64,000 nucleotides of DNA, taken from NCBI RefSeq assembly GCF_026262505.1, contig NC_067205.1, positions 3,410,001-3,474,000 of the forward strand, written 5' to 3'. This stretch comes from Trichomonas vaginalis G3 (lineage: Eukaryota; Parabasalia; Trichomonadida; Trichomonadidae). The notes below the pieces were generated by a model, which made no database searches, had not been told where the DNA came from, and was given only the letters and a program-made list of their open reading frames with translations. The position numbers and the translations under genes are program-made. Positions 7,957 through 16,567 of this stretch are shown one piece after another. Numbering within the stretch: position 1 is the first letter of the stretch; each line of letters starts with the position of its first letter.

Positions 7957-8912
7957 TCGTCATTTTCAACTTCTTTAGCATATTCGTCAGGAGTTGTCTT
8001 ATATTTGTTAGGAACTGTCTTTGAAAGTATACCACCTTGAACTTTGACAAGTTTGAAACGAGGTCTGACAATAGTAGTTTTATCTTCTGCTTGCAGTGTG
8101 TACATTTTGCCATGTTTGCCTAAAACTTCATAATATTCTCTTGTATACTTTCTTCTATTTTTACGAACACGAATGTGAGTACCTGTCGGGTTCCCATTGT
8201 TGTCATAGTCAATAGTATTTTCATATGGGTCGCGTTTAGGTATTTCTATTTTTACTTTGTCACCTTTCTGAAGTTTGAAGCCCGGCATTCTTTCTTGTTT
8301 GTCTCTTTTGACTAAATTATTAAATATATAGTCTTTCTCTAAGTCAGGGTTGTTTTTCATTTCTTCGGGGGAGTGGTTTCCCAAACCTTTTTGTTTACGG
8401 CTATTGTAAATATTTAAAACTTGTCTCATCTTTGCCATGGAGAAGTGTCTATATTTGTCGTCATATGACATTTCATTTGCTTCACCACCTTGTGATTGGT
8501 TTAAGTCTCTTAACATTTTTATACAACCGTCAATGACACCAAGAGCAGAATGGTTTTGGTCGACAATGAAATATTGGTTTACATTTTTTGAACGCAGATA
8601 GTTTTTAATATCATCTGATTTGAAAGAACTTTCACAGTCAGATGTCAGTTTTGTTGGATGGTATTTGTCAACGAATATTGTCAAAGCTGCTAAGATATCT
8701 AAAATAGCTTTGGACTGTAATGGTATGGCTTCACAGTATCTTGTGTTTTGACCAACAAATATTAACCAGTATGGTGGTCCATCTTCTCTATACCTCGGAA
8801 TGTTTTCCAAGATATCCATAAACCAAGCATTTGGTGTTGAACTAAAGATTTTTATCATGAGTGCTTTCTTTGTCGCTTTAGAAACATAGGGGTCCTTGTT
8901 CGGATTCGTCAT
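7953..8912 (-). CDS. Retroviral-type integrase (Maverick c-integrase)
   Basis: 319 residues. RVE-like core: D33 (AWFMDILENI), D92 (LTSDCESSF) and D128 (HSALGVIDGC) at D,D35 spacing. The third acid is Asp where the family consensus is Glu. An SH3/chromodomain-like C-terminal part follows (GFKLQKGDKVKIEIPKRD, then EYYEVLGKHGKMYTLQ). It would join element ends to target DNA and generate the short target duplication. Intact in both copies (44792-45751 differs at a few residues). The start is 17 bp from the divergent gene at 8930. This is the diagnostic Maverick gene. Confidence 0.88.
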   Translation of the reverse strand: MTNPNKDPYVSKATKKALMIKIFSSTPNAWFMDILENIPRYREDGPPYWLIFVGQNTRYCEAIPLQSKAILDILAALTIFVDKYHPTKLTSDCESSFKSDDIKNYLRSKNVNQYFIVDQNHSALGVIDGCIKMLRDLNQSQGGEANEMSYDDKYRHFSMAKMRQVLNIYNSRKQKGLGNHSPEEMKNNPDLEKDYIFNNLVKRDKQERMPGFKLQKGDKVKIEIPKRDPYENTIDYDNNGNPTGTHIRVRKNRRKYTREYYEVLGKHGKMYTLQAEDKTTIVRPRFKLVKVQGGILSKTVPNKYKTTPDEYAKEVENDD

Positions 8913-8929
8913 TTTTTACCCTATAAGAA

Positions 8930-9331
8930 ATGGGTTTATTTGGCGCATTAGCAGGAGTCGCATCTAGATTTTTACCCGCAGTGGGAACAATAGCCAGAGG
9001 TGTATTTGGAGTTGGAAGGAAGATTTTGAGTACATTAGGTATACTGAAAGAGAAAGCACAACCTATTATACAAACTATACAGAAAGGTTGGGATGTAGCA
9101 CGAGATGCAACAAATCTTATTCCAAATCCTGAAACAAGAGGAAAAGTTCAAGGATGGATGGACAATGTAGGAAGACAAGCAGGAAACTATTATAACAAAG
9201 CAAATGACTACTATAACCAAGCAGGACACTATATGGACCAAGGTGAAAGATTCTTTAACAGAGGATATAACCATGCACAACAGTGGGTAAACAATAACCA
9301 ACCTCAACCGCCTCAAACGTGGGGAATGTAA
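8930..9331 (+). CDS. Hydrophobic glycine/alanine-rich minor virion protein candidate
   Basis: 133 residues. The N-terminal ~50 are hydrophobic and Gly/Ala-rich (MGLFGALAGVASRFLPAVG) with basic residues. A central helical part follows, then repeats rich in N, Y and Q (YYNKANDYYNQAGHYMDQG) and a P/Q tail. The composition resembles membrane-active minor proteins of icosahedral viruses. The protein at 57374-57901 has the same plan (Ala/Gly-rich N-terminus, polar tail). The element 2 copy differs at ~7 residues. No homology claim is possible. Confidence 0.65.
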   Translation: MGLFGALAGVASRFLPAVGTIARGVFGVGRKILSTLGILKEKAQPIIQTIQKGWDVARDATNLIPNPETRGKVQGWMDNVGRQAGNYYNKANDYYNQAGHYMDQGERFFNRGYNHAQQWVNNNQPQPPQTWGM

Positions 9332-9350
9332 AGTTTTTTATTGAAATGAA

Positions 9351-9515
9351 ATGAACAATGCAGCATTGAGACAAATGAGTTCAAGATGGATTTGTCGGCT
9401 TCCAGCATTTAAACCGATACCATATAGTCAGGCTCTGCATGTGAAACTGAATGATATTATTAAAGGAACCATCCCACCTCCACAACAACAACCAGTTGAA
9501 AACAAACCAAACTAA
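9351..9515 (+). CDS. 54-residue small protein, variable centre
   Basis: Starts ATGAACAATGCAGC after a GAAATGAAATG context. The first six residues (MNNAAL) and the last eight (QPVENKPN) match the element 2 counterpart (46190-46330, 46 residues), while the middle is unrelated (…SSRWICRLPAF… versus …ISHGRPPFTPR…). Conserved ends around a swapped centre support a real gene undergoing recombination. Function unknown. Confidence 0.5.
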   Translation: MNNAALRQMSSRWICRLPAFKPIPYSQALHVKLNDIIKGTIPPPQQQPVENKPN

Positions 9516-9534
9516 AATTTTTTACTGAGATGAA

Positions 9535-10117
9535 ATGACCGAAGAAGTTGAAACGGTAGATTTGACACCACAAACAAAAAGTTCAGAACCATTGTCAAAA
9601 CCTGTCAAAGAACTTACAGATGAAGAGAAAAATTCAATAATAGAAAGTGCCAGGTCTGGAAATACAAACCCTAACTATAAAGTCACTTTTCATAGAAATG
9701 GAACGGCTAGTATCTCAAAAAGAAACAGACTCTCACAAATAAAATATTGAAGTCTGAAGGAGCTTTCGAGACAACAGATGGAAAAGTTTACTTCACTGAC
9801 CAACAGTTCATTATAGAACATCTCATTGACTTAGAGTCGAAATATTCTAAACTTTACAACAAACACAAAAAGTTGAAAGGAAAACAAAAACAAATGGCAT
9901 ATGATATTTATGAAGATGTTGACGACACAACTGTTCCTGCAAGTGAAGTAAAGTCAGAGGAACCGAAAAGTGACGAAAAACGATAGAAGAAGAAAAACCA
10001 AAAACTGAAGATAAACCAAAACCAAAGTTTAGTTTCCAAACTAAACCAAGTCAACCTTCATTAGCTGGTATGGGTTGGCGTCAAAGACTTATGGCAGCAG
10101 GCGGTTATGTAAAATAA
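9535..10117 (+). pseudogene. Frameshifted copy of the 194-residue K/E-rich protein
   Basis: Element 2 has one intact frame (46350-46934). Here the frame is broken twice: near 9720-9745 (deletion around SKRNRLSQ) and near 9980 (one C lost, DEKR*). Pieces correspond to 9535-9750, 9747-9986 and a tail to the TAA at 10115-10117 (ending GGYVK). The N-terminal module NYKVTFHRNGTASISK is a short KDG-hairpin also seen in two other small proteins of the window; the C-terminal half is charged and low-complexity. Function unknown. Confidence 0.65.
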
Positions 10118-10141
10118 AGAAAAAAATTTTTATTTTATAAA

Positions 10142-10411
10142 AATGCCCCATATAGAATGGACAGAAAGTCTGCTAGAATAAAAGCAGAGTTACAAAGATA
10201 TGGTTGGAGAGTTTCGAAGAATTTTAAATATAGGAAGGGAAGACCCATAAAAGTCTATGACAAATTGTCTGGTCTTCGCTACGAAATGGATTTGGAAACA
10301 GCACGTGCCAATTATCCAAACAGACTAGAGAGGTTAGAAGAAGAACGTCTTATGGACATGCCTTTCGATGTTAGTGAACCTCAAGTTGAAGGAAACTTGT
10401 TTGTTAGATGA
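10142..10411 (+). pseudogene. Truncated N-terminus of the exo-less PolB
   Basis: Almost identical to the first ~80 residues of the element 2 polymerase (46960-), starting MDRKSARIKAELQRYG at 10157. The upstream ATG at 10142 is frame-broken by a missing C. Identity ends abruptly at about 10392 (after CCTCAAGTTGAAGGA), where an HNH gene begins, so the polymerase domain is absent. Element 1 therefore lacks its own polymerase. Confidence 0.8.
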
Positions 10412-10943
10412 GAAATATGAAATTCACTGTTGTGAGTCATTTGAAGTCAGAAACAAAAAGACAAAAAGAGTTTTAAGCGAATGGGAGCGAAATGACGGAT
10501 ATGCTATTATGAAGATGGGTGGAAAACACTATCTTAAACATGTTGTCATTGCAACTCATTTTATACTGAATCCTAACAATTTACCTTTTGTAGACCATAT
10601 AAACCATATAAGAAACGACAATAGACTTGAAAACTTACGTTGGGTCACTCGTTCTGAAAACAATAAGAACAAAGGCAAATTTGGAGATATTGTATTCGAA
10701 TTTGTCGACGAACTAGAAGATGAAACAATTGAAATTACAGACTATGGCAAGCATACGTTTGAGTTTTACTACTATAGCGAAGAACAAGACTCTTTCTACT
10801 TTTATACCGGCGTAAACTATAGGAAATTACAAGTATATTTTACTAAGGCGGGCTATGCTTATGTAAACACTAGAGATACAGATGGAAAATACGTTCAAAT
10901 ACTTCTTAACAAATCCAAGAAGCTATATGGCATACCATTTTAA
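10368..10943 (+). CDS. HNH homing-type endonuclease with extra C-terminal domain, inserted in the PolB gene
   Basis: 191 codons; the first ~9 derive from PolB DNA read in another frame, so the native start may be lost. Residues ~60-110 carry the HNH pattern: KHVVIATHFILNPNNLPF, DHINHIRNDNRLENLRW, then SENNKNK. This is the layout of NUMOD4/HNH nucleases that cut double-stranded DNA. The C-terminal ~75 residues (ITDYGKHTFEFYYYSEEQ…) recur alone in the protein at 60345-60665. The gene sits exactly at the PolB truncation point. Likely a selfish nuclease that moved into PolB. Confidence 0.75.
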   Translation: MLVNLKLKETCLLDEKYEIHCCESFEVRNKKTKRVLSEWERNDGYAIMKMGGKHYLKHVVIATHFILNPNNLPFVDHINHIRNDNRLENLRWVTRSENNKNKGKFGDIVFEFVDELEDETIEITDYGKHTFEFYYYSEEQDSFYFYTGVNYRKLQVYFTKAGYAYVNTRDTDGKYVQILLNKSKKLYGIPF

Positions 10944-10968
10944 AACAATATATTTTTACATATATTAA

Positions 10969-11828
10969 ATGCTTCAGGTTGAAAAACAAAGAACAAAAGT
11001 AGCAGATACAAAACCGTTAGACTATATCTTTACAAATGCTGGTAGGACTATTTCAGATGAAGAAATTTCATCCCGAGCATACAGGTTTGACTATCCAATT
11101 CGTTGGCTTCAAAGTCCTTCAGATGCAAAGGCAATAGCATTTAGAAGAGTTTTGTTTTCAAATAGAACTAACGCATTTATGTTCGCAGTATATTTTCATG
11201 GGCAGTATAAAGGTTCTGATGGTCTAATAGACAAATTTGACGAAATGAGAATCTTTACAGTTCGTTCAGACGAAAGTCTTGAGAAAACTCTAAATGACTT
11301 TCAAACTCAAATGAACAAATATTATTGGGAATTTCAAGAAAAATACGACTCTTTACTAAATGGAACATACTATCTGAAACTAGAATATGACAAGATGAAC
11401 TCCACCGTTTCATTTCAAAAGATTGAAATTAACCCTCCAAGAGATACAGAGTTTTTATTTTGGGAAGTAGACAAACGTTCTTGGGCACAATTTCTTCGGT
11501 TACTAAACCAGAACGAACCATTACCACCAGATGGTCCATTTAAATTTATACTTCCACCAGCAGATTTGATGGTTTATAGAAACGTGTTTGACCTCAAAAT
11601 GTTATGTGTCATGCAAGTTTCAGTTCAAGCAACAATAGTTTTCTATGTATTGGTAAGGACCTTTATGACTTTGCTTCTAAATTCTACGAACCACCTAGTA
11701 ACAGTTTCTCTGACTTTCAAGTTTGGTTCACAACAAATGGTGTGCAACATATTATTCCATTGTACTATGACTTTTATCTCGAATTGTCTTTCATATATAA
11801 CTACGGAAAAGTGCTGAAAAAGTATTGA
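10969..11828 (+). pseudogene. Penton-like protein, copy B (frameshifted)
   Basis: Paralogue of 5419-6267. It starts MLQVEKQRTKVADTKPLDYI and keeps YRFDYPIRWLQSPSDAKAIA. The frame breaks near 11600-11610, after which the conserved C-terminal block (ASFSSSNNSFLC … DFQVWFTTNG) continues in another frame to the TGA at 11826-11828. The original frame runs on to 11817 as nonsense sequence. The middle region differs from copy A. It is the second penton-like gene in one element and lies with the HNH gene in the segment that replaced PolB. Confidence 0.7.
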
Positions 11829-11941
11829 ATGTGAAGATATTAGAAAATAACATTTTTTCTAACATCGTAGAAAACTCATGAAAACAATTTATTTTTGACA
11901 CTTTCACAAAAAACATAAAAAAGTGAGTTAAAATGAGATGT

Positions 11942-12316
11942 TTACTGAACTGGCTGAATGTCGCCTTCTGAGGTTATGTAGAACGGCTGACCCGAGAAGT
12001 GGAACAGTGCTCTGAGAATTTGTATAATTCGTGGAATTGGACTCTCTCTGTTTGGAAGTTGTATCCATGGGCGCTTTGCAAAGAACTTGAGAAGAGCTTC
12101 TTTCTTTGCTTGCTTTATGTCGTCGAAAGGAGTGCCTTCTGGTACCTCAATTTGAATTCCAGTCGAAATCTCGAGAGTCAAGGCAGCCCTTCCCGTTATC
12201 CAACCGTTAACAAGCTTGCCTTTTACATTCTGCCTGAGGAAGTCTTTAACAAGCTCGTTAAGTTCAATGAGGTAAATTGCCTCGTCAAGTCTTTCTTGCA
12301 TTCCAAGTTCTTCCAT
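11942..12316 (-). CDS. Unknown 124-residue protein
   Basis: The open frame extends upstream to 12664, but the upstream part is antisense to a P/Q-rich gene and runs through a hairpin-repeat cluster, so I take the ATG at 12316 (MEELGMQERLDEAIYLIEL). The protein is mixed helical with LNELVKDFLRQNVKGKLV and EVPEGTPFDDIKQAKKEALLK. GC content is higher than neighbouring genes, as in the element 2 polymerase. Not recognised. Confidence 0.45.
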   Translation of the reverse strand: MEELGMQERLDEAIYLIELNELVKDFLRQNVKGKLVNGWITGRAALTLEISTGIQIEVPEGTPFDDIKQAKKEALLKFFAKRPWIQLPNRESPIPRIIQILRALFHFSGQPFYITSEGDIQPVQ

Positions 12317-12512
12317 CCGACAGGAAAATATTTTCCCGACAAAGTGAAAAATTTTTCCTTCCGACAGGAAGAACTCTTCCAGTTGTCCGTCCGTAAACCA
12401 TTCAAATTTTCGAAAATTGAGAACTTTTTGGTCGAACTTCAGAAAATGTTTTTCCTTCCGACAGAAAAAGTTCTTCCTTCCGACAGGAAAAATTTTTCCT
12501 TCCGACAGGACA
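12313..12512. repeat. Cluster of five TCCGACAGGAAAA hairpin repeats
   Basis: Five near-copies of TTCCTTCCGACAGGAAAAA (around 12316, 12360, 12456, 12478 and 12500) each form a small inverted repeat, with TTTTCCT and AGGAAAA around TCCGAC. They lie between a (-) gene and a (+) gene, in their shared upstream region. Confidence 0.7.
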
Positions 12513-12519
12513 CAAACGG

Positions 12520-12834
12520 ATGACTGACGTTCCTCTTCCTGAATGCCTTCCAAAGCCAGAAGAACCGAAAGCTGCAGAACCACAACAGTCTCCTCAGCAA
12601 CCTCAGTTCCAGCAAGTACCTCCGAATTACTACCAATTTCCACCTCAAGGTTACTACCCACCACAAGGCTTCCCGAACTACCCTCCTCAGCCTATGCCTT
12701 ACTTCCCCAACCCTTGGTTGTTCCAGCAAGCTCCACCCCAGCAATTCCAATTCCAATCTCAATCGAAGAGAGACCAAGACTTCGAAGAAGGTCTGAACCG
12801 CTTACGCAAAGAAGTATGCTACAGCTCCAATTGA
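12520..12834 (+). CDS. Proline/glutamine/tyrosine-rich protein
   Basis: 104 codons. After PLPECLPKPEEPKAAE it is dominated by P, Q, Y and F (YYQFPPQGYYPPQGFPNYPP), then a charged end (KRDQDFEEGLNRLRKEV). Near the end an alternative frame (KYATAPIEKKVVSRPKNN) continues to ~12873, so a one-base frameshift may have cut the C-terminus. Disordered, possibly a virion tegument/core or scaffold protein. Not recognised. Confidence 0.5.
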   Translation: MTDVPLPECLPKPEEPKAAEPQQSPQQPQFQQVPPNYYQFPPQGYYPPQGFPNYPPQPMPYFPNPWLFQQAPPQQFQFQSQSKRDQDFEEGLNRLRKEVCYSSN

Positions 12835-12869
12835 GAAGAAAGTTGTTTCCCGACCAAAAAATAATGTTT

Positions 12870-12991
12870 TAGGGTAGATGTTAGATCTAACCCGATATCT
12901 ACCCTCATTTCTACCCTCATGAATTTCCTTAGACAGAAAAAATAAAGTTAGTTTTATTTTATTTATTTTTTTATTTTGTATGTAAGAAAGT
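12870..12991 (+). promoter_or_regulatory. Repeated 5' module (GGGTAGA…TCTACCC dyad plus TATA-like tract), copy 1
   Basis: Contains TTAGGGTAGATGTTAGATCTA, two TCTACCCTCATTTC stretches, CTTAGACAGAAAAAATAAAG and a T/A-rich run ending TATTTTGTATGTAAGAAAGT just before the ATG at 12992. Copies occur at 13695-13840 and partly at 14787-14836 (inverted), 16740-16822, 57327-57365 and 60740-60800. Probably promoter plus 3'-end signals of element genes (inference). Confidence 0.55.
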
Positions 12992-13655
12992 ATGTCAGTC
13001 GAAGCAAAAACGTTCACGAACAAATCTAATGGCGAAACATTCACAAAAGGCACTTATAACGGTATTGAAGTCTTACGTAGAGACAAGGATAGTTACATTA
13101 ATGCAACAAAGATGGCAAGAGAAGCGGGAAGGTTAAACCATTAACAGATTTCTCAATAGTGTTAAAATGCAGGAAATTCTTGAGTTTTGGTTGAAAGAAT
13201 ACGGTCGAGCCAAAAGTGGCTCAACCTCAAAACAAGCATTTTATGAGCTTACTAAGGGTGTTATAAAATGAATTCAAAGGTATTTACATACATCCTGACT
13301 CGTTCATTTTGTTGCTGAATGGTGCTCTGTAAAGTATGCATTTTATGTCAAAGATATTATGGACTCCATAGACAAGAAAGTTCATGAGAAGTTAGATGAA
13401 GAAGAACTCGAAGATACAGTAGAGAATGCAAAACCTTTGTTTGAAGAAGAAGTTAGAAAAATGCGCGAAAAACAATTAGAACATGAACGTGAGATATGTT
13501 ATGGTTATAGAGATTCTCCATACGAACTAGACCAATGGGAACAAGAAGATTTAAAGAGAGAATTTAGAGAATATGAACTTGCTAAGATAGCATTAGAAGC
13601 TGCAGAAAAGAAGTTAAAAGTTTGGGGTCGTTTTGTACAAAAATATTGTGAGTAA
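12992..13655 (+). pseudogene. KilA-N domain protein, multiply frameshifted
   Basis: From the ATG at 12992: YNGIEVLRRDKDSYINATKM is a classic KilA-N start. The frame is then lost at ~13140 (TAA), ~13270 (TGA) and ~13330. Later pieces (NRFLNSVKMQEILEFWLKEY, then VHFVAEWCS-like, then the 98-codon frame from 13359 with acidic coiled coil) show a full KilA-N protein once existed. KilA-N is a DNA-binding domain spread among phages, NCLDVs and Trichomonas. Preceded by the repeated 5' module. Confidence 0.7.
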
Positions 13656-13694
13656 ATGAACCATTTATTTTTATTGAATTCAGCAAAAATAATG

Positions 13695-13840
13695 TTTAGG
13701 GTAGATGGTTAGATCTAACCCGATATCTACCCTCATTTCTAACCCGATTTCTACCCTCATGAATTTTCATGAATTTCCTTAAGATAGAAAAAATAAAGTT
13801 AGTTTTATTTTTATTTATTTTTTTATTTTGTATAAAAGAT
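13695..13840 (+). promoter_or_regulatory. Repeated 5' module, copy 2
   Basis: Contains the perfect dyad GGTTAGATCTAACC (13707-13720), three TCTACCC-type stretches, CTTAAGATAGAAAAAATAAAG and TTATTTTGTATAAAAGATATG running directly into the start codon at 13841. An inverted copy of the dyad half follows the gene (14787-14836), so the gene is framed by inverted modules. Confidence 0.6.
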
Positions 13841-14779
13841 ATGATTTCAACAATCGGCACAACAACAATTCAAACAACAGCACCAAACTCGTTAGTCATG
13901 AATCCAACATCTATGTTAGTAGAGATGAAAAGCTTCATTCCTTCTTCATTTACTTTCGAAACAGAAATACAAAGAATAAAGCAAGAACTTTTAACAAGTA
14001 ATTTAGACTGTACCGCACAGGATGAAGAAAATGAAGAATATCTTTATGACATGCAGGACATTATTGACCATTTACCCAAATTGCCTGAAATCCAACAACA
14101 AAAGCTCACTATTCCTGAATTCGATGAAATAGAAGTGAAACCAACTGACTCAGTAGAAATAAAGAAGTTCATACGTAAAGTAAACTATGAGTTTCTAGGA
14201 TATCATTGCAACCATAAGGTTATGGACAAAGATTGCGATATGGTATATAAGAATGTTTCTGACATATATAAATCTGAAGAATTTAAGACCTACGACAACT
14301 TTGTTTCATTAGTTGCAAAATGTGTATGGCAGATAAGAGATAAAGATAGAAGAGGTAAAGTATGGAATGAACAGATAAAACCAGCAGCTTTTGAGTTAAA
14401 GAAAACCATTGACGCCTTGGTTGTTCTAGCTGGTTTTATTTCAATGTATAACGCAAAAATGAATCCGCAATGTTCTAAATGTAAAGCAGCAATGAGGAAA
14501 TATAACTACTCCGTCAAAGAGATAGAACGTATGAGAAACGACTATGCAGACTTAAAGAAAGAAGCAGAGAAGCCGGTAGAAAATAAAATGGACATGCTGT
14601 CATTTCTGAACAAAAACTATCCAACTGCTGACGATTTCCTTCTATCTGACGTCAAGAAGAAGTATAAAGAAACCTTCGGCATTGTTAAAATTTTTGATAT
14701 CCTCAGCGAAGAAATAGAAGCTACAAAACTGTTTAGAATCTCACGAATTCATAACGTTTACCATGTAAAACGTTTATAA
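13841..14779 (+). CDS. Unknown 312-residue protein with CxxC pair
   Basis: The frame opens at 13769, but the first 24 codons are the repeated promoter tract, so ATG 13841 (MISTIGTTTIQTTAP) is chosen. The protein is acidic then helical. A CSKCKAAM pair (~225) could bind metal, and a coiled-coil-like helix follows (VKEIERMRNDYADLKKEAEK). It ends FDILSEEIEATKLFRISRIH. No family recognised. Flanked by inverted copies of the GGTTAGATCTAACC module. Confidence 0.6.
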   Translation: MISTIGTTTIQTTAPNSLVMNPTSMLVEMKSFIPSSFTFETEIQRIKQELLTSNLDCTAQDEENEEYLYDMQDIIDHLPKLPEIQQQKLTIPEFDEIEVKPTDSVEIKKFIRKVNYEFLGYHCNHKVMDKDCDMVYKNVSDIYKSEEFKTYDNFVSLVAKCVWQIRDKDRRGKVWNEQIKPAAFELKKTIDALVVLAGFISMYNAKMNPQCSKCKAAMRKYNYSVKEIERMRNDYADLKKEAEKPVENKMDMLSFLNKNYPTADDFLLSDVKKKYKETFGIVKIFDILSEEIEATKLFRISRIHNVYHVKRL

Positions 14780-14786
14780 AATAACT

Positions 14787-14836
14787 GGGGTAGAAATCGG
14801 GTTAGAAATCGGGTTAGATCTAACCATCTACCCTAA
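14787..14836 (-). promoter_or_regulatory. Inverted copy of the GGTTAGATCTAACC module
   Basis: GGGGTAGAAATCGGGTTAGA… GGTTAGATCTAACCATCTAC is the reverse complement of the module at 13695. It could be the 3' end signal of the 13841 gene or a relic of another gene's promoter. Confidence 0.5.
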
Positions 14837-15141
14837 AATATATTTTTATTGAATTCGTGAGATTCTGAGTAAAATGACATAGGGCATGTGTCAAACCGTT
14901 GAGTTTTCACAAAATTCCAAAAATGCTGTGGAAAGTTCGTTAAAAAAGTGAATGTTCCCGACGGTTTCAAACCGCCGTACTGTTGTAAACAGAAATTTAT
15001 CAAAAGTGACACATCAGAAAAGCTAAAATATTGAATTTTTGGAACTTTTGATAGAGCACGTTTTTAAATATTAATTAAAGTAAATGTATATTTAGTAAAG
15101 ATTCTTTTTAATAAAAAAGTAAAATTTTGAAGAAGAACACA

Positions 15142-16063
15142 AAATCTTCTGAAAAATAATATCACATAAACTCATATTATTTTCTAATATATAACTATTT
15201 TATATAAAAATCAAATTCAATGATCTTAAAAGCGAAGGATAAACCTCAAAATTTACGAATATAATGAGTGGGAATATAATGCTTATCTATCATAAAACCA
15301 TATGAAATATCAATTTTTGCTTTACGCCTAATTTTGACGACAATTAGCAAAAATGTTAAATGTTAACACTCAGTCCATTTGAATATGAAAAATAAAATTG
15401 ACTTTGATTAAATGTTTTTATTTATCATGCAATTCTTCTTGCGACCAAAGATTTGAATAAAATTTCAAAAAATAAGATAGCTTAAAAAATAATATACGGT
15501 AGTGTTTTACTAATAGATGAATAGTATATAAATTCTATTAAAATGGATTTGATCCAAAAAAATATAAAACCAAAAATAATTGTTATAATTTAAATGAAGA
15601 AGTAATTTAAAACGATTTTATTTATGATCAAATTTTATATATTTTTTTGGATCAAATCCATTTTAATAGAATTTATATACTATTCATCTATTAGTAAACA
15701 CTACCGTATATTATTTTTTAAGCTATCTTATTTTTTGAACTTTTATTCAAATCTTTGGTCGCAAGAAGAATTGCATGATAAATAAAACATTTAATCAAAG
15801 TCAATTTTATTTTTCATATTCAAATGGACTGAGTGTTAACATTTAACATTTTTTGCTAATTGTCGTCAAAAATTAGGCGTAAAGCAAAAATTGATATTTC
15901 ATATGGTTTTATGATAGATAAGCATTATATTCCCACTCATTATATTCGTAAATTTTGAGGTTTATCCTTCGCTTTTAAGATCATTGAATTTGATTTTTAT
16001 ATAAAATAGTTATATATTAGAAAATAATATGAGTTTATGTGATATTATTTTTCAGAAGATTTC
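15142..16063. repeat. Large imperfect palindrome / foldback element (~430-bp arms)
   Basis: 15142-15569 recurs inverted at 15633-16063 with a ~63-nt spacer. The arms match almost base for base with a few indels. An outer, weaker inverted pair (14978-15013 and 16203-16236, TCAAAAGTGACA-type) encloses it. No coding frame is seen. It lies in the only long gene-free part of element 1 (14.84-16.82 kb). Confidence 0.85.
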
Positions 16064-16278
16064 ATTCTATATGCCTATGAAAAGTACTCTCAAAACTAAC
16101 TTTTTCCTAATTATAATTAAATCTAGAATATTGTATTATGCTTAGTATTATTTCATTTTTCTCATTCAATTTAGAATTTACAAATGTCAAAAAATTGAGA
16201 GCTGTCACTTTTGATGAATTTCTGTTTATTACAGTACTTTACATGAAGATAGTTTACAATGTCAACTAAATATCATGT

Positions 16279-16466
16279 ACGATAGAAGTTTACATTTTGT
16301 AAAGTAGAACGATAGAATTTCCTGATGTCAGTCAGGACCCATCCTGATGTCAGTCAGGACGCGAACCGACGTCAGTCAGGACCCATCCTGATGTCAGTCA
16401 GGATGCGAACCGACGTTAGTCAGTAAATTTTATCGTCCAACTTTACAAATGTAAACTTCTATCGTT
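16279..16466. repeat. Five 22-bp dyad repeats framed by ~42-bp inverted arms
   Basis: Units of type TCCTGATGTCAGTCAGGA plus a 4-base linker (CCCA or GCGA-like) repeat five times (16320-16423). The arms 16279-16320 and 16425-16466 (TAGAAGTTTACATTTTGTAA and its complement) enclose them. Each unit is itself a dyad (TCCTGA/TCAGGA). Looks like a protein-binding array or extrudable structure. Confidence 0.75.
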
Positions 16467-16567
16467 CCAGTACCATATTTTCTTCGCTAGGGTCTAACAC
16501 CAAATAGACACTTTGTACTTGCAAATTCAATGCTCTCTCAATTTTTTTGCAGAAAAGGAAAAAACCT

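Noticed and set aside
12317-12664. N-terminal extension of the minus frame at 11942
   Set aside because: Runs antisense through the P/Q-rich gene and the hairpin repeats; the internal ATG at 12316 is more sensible.
13769-13840. Signal-peptide-like start of the 13841 gene
   Set aside because: The hydrophobic leader is the translation of the repeated T/A-rich promoter tract, which is non-coding at its other copies.
16320-16423. CRISPR array
   Set aside because: 22-bp units are directly adjacent with no unique spacers, and the genome is eukaryotic.
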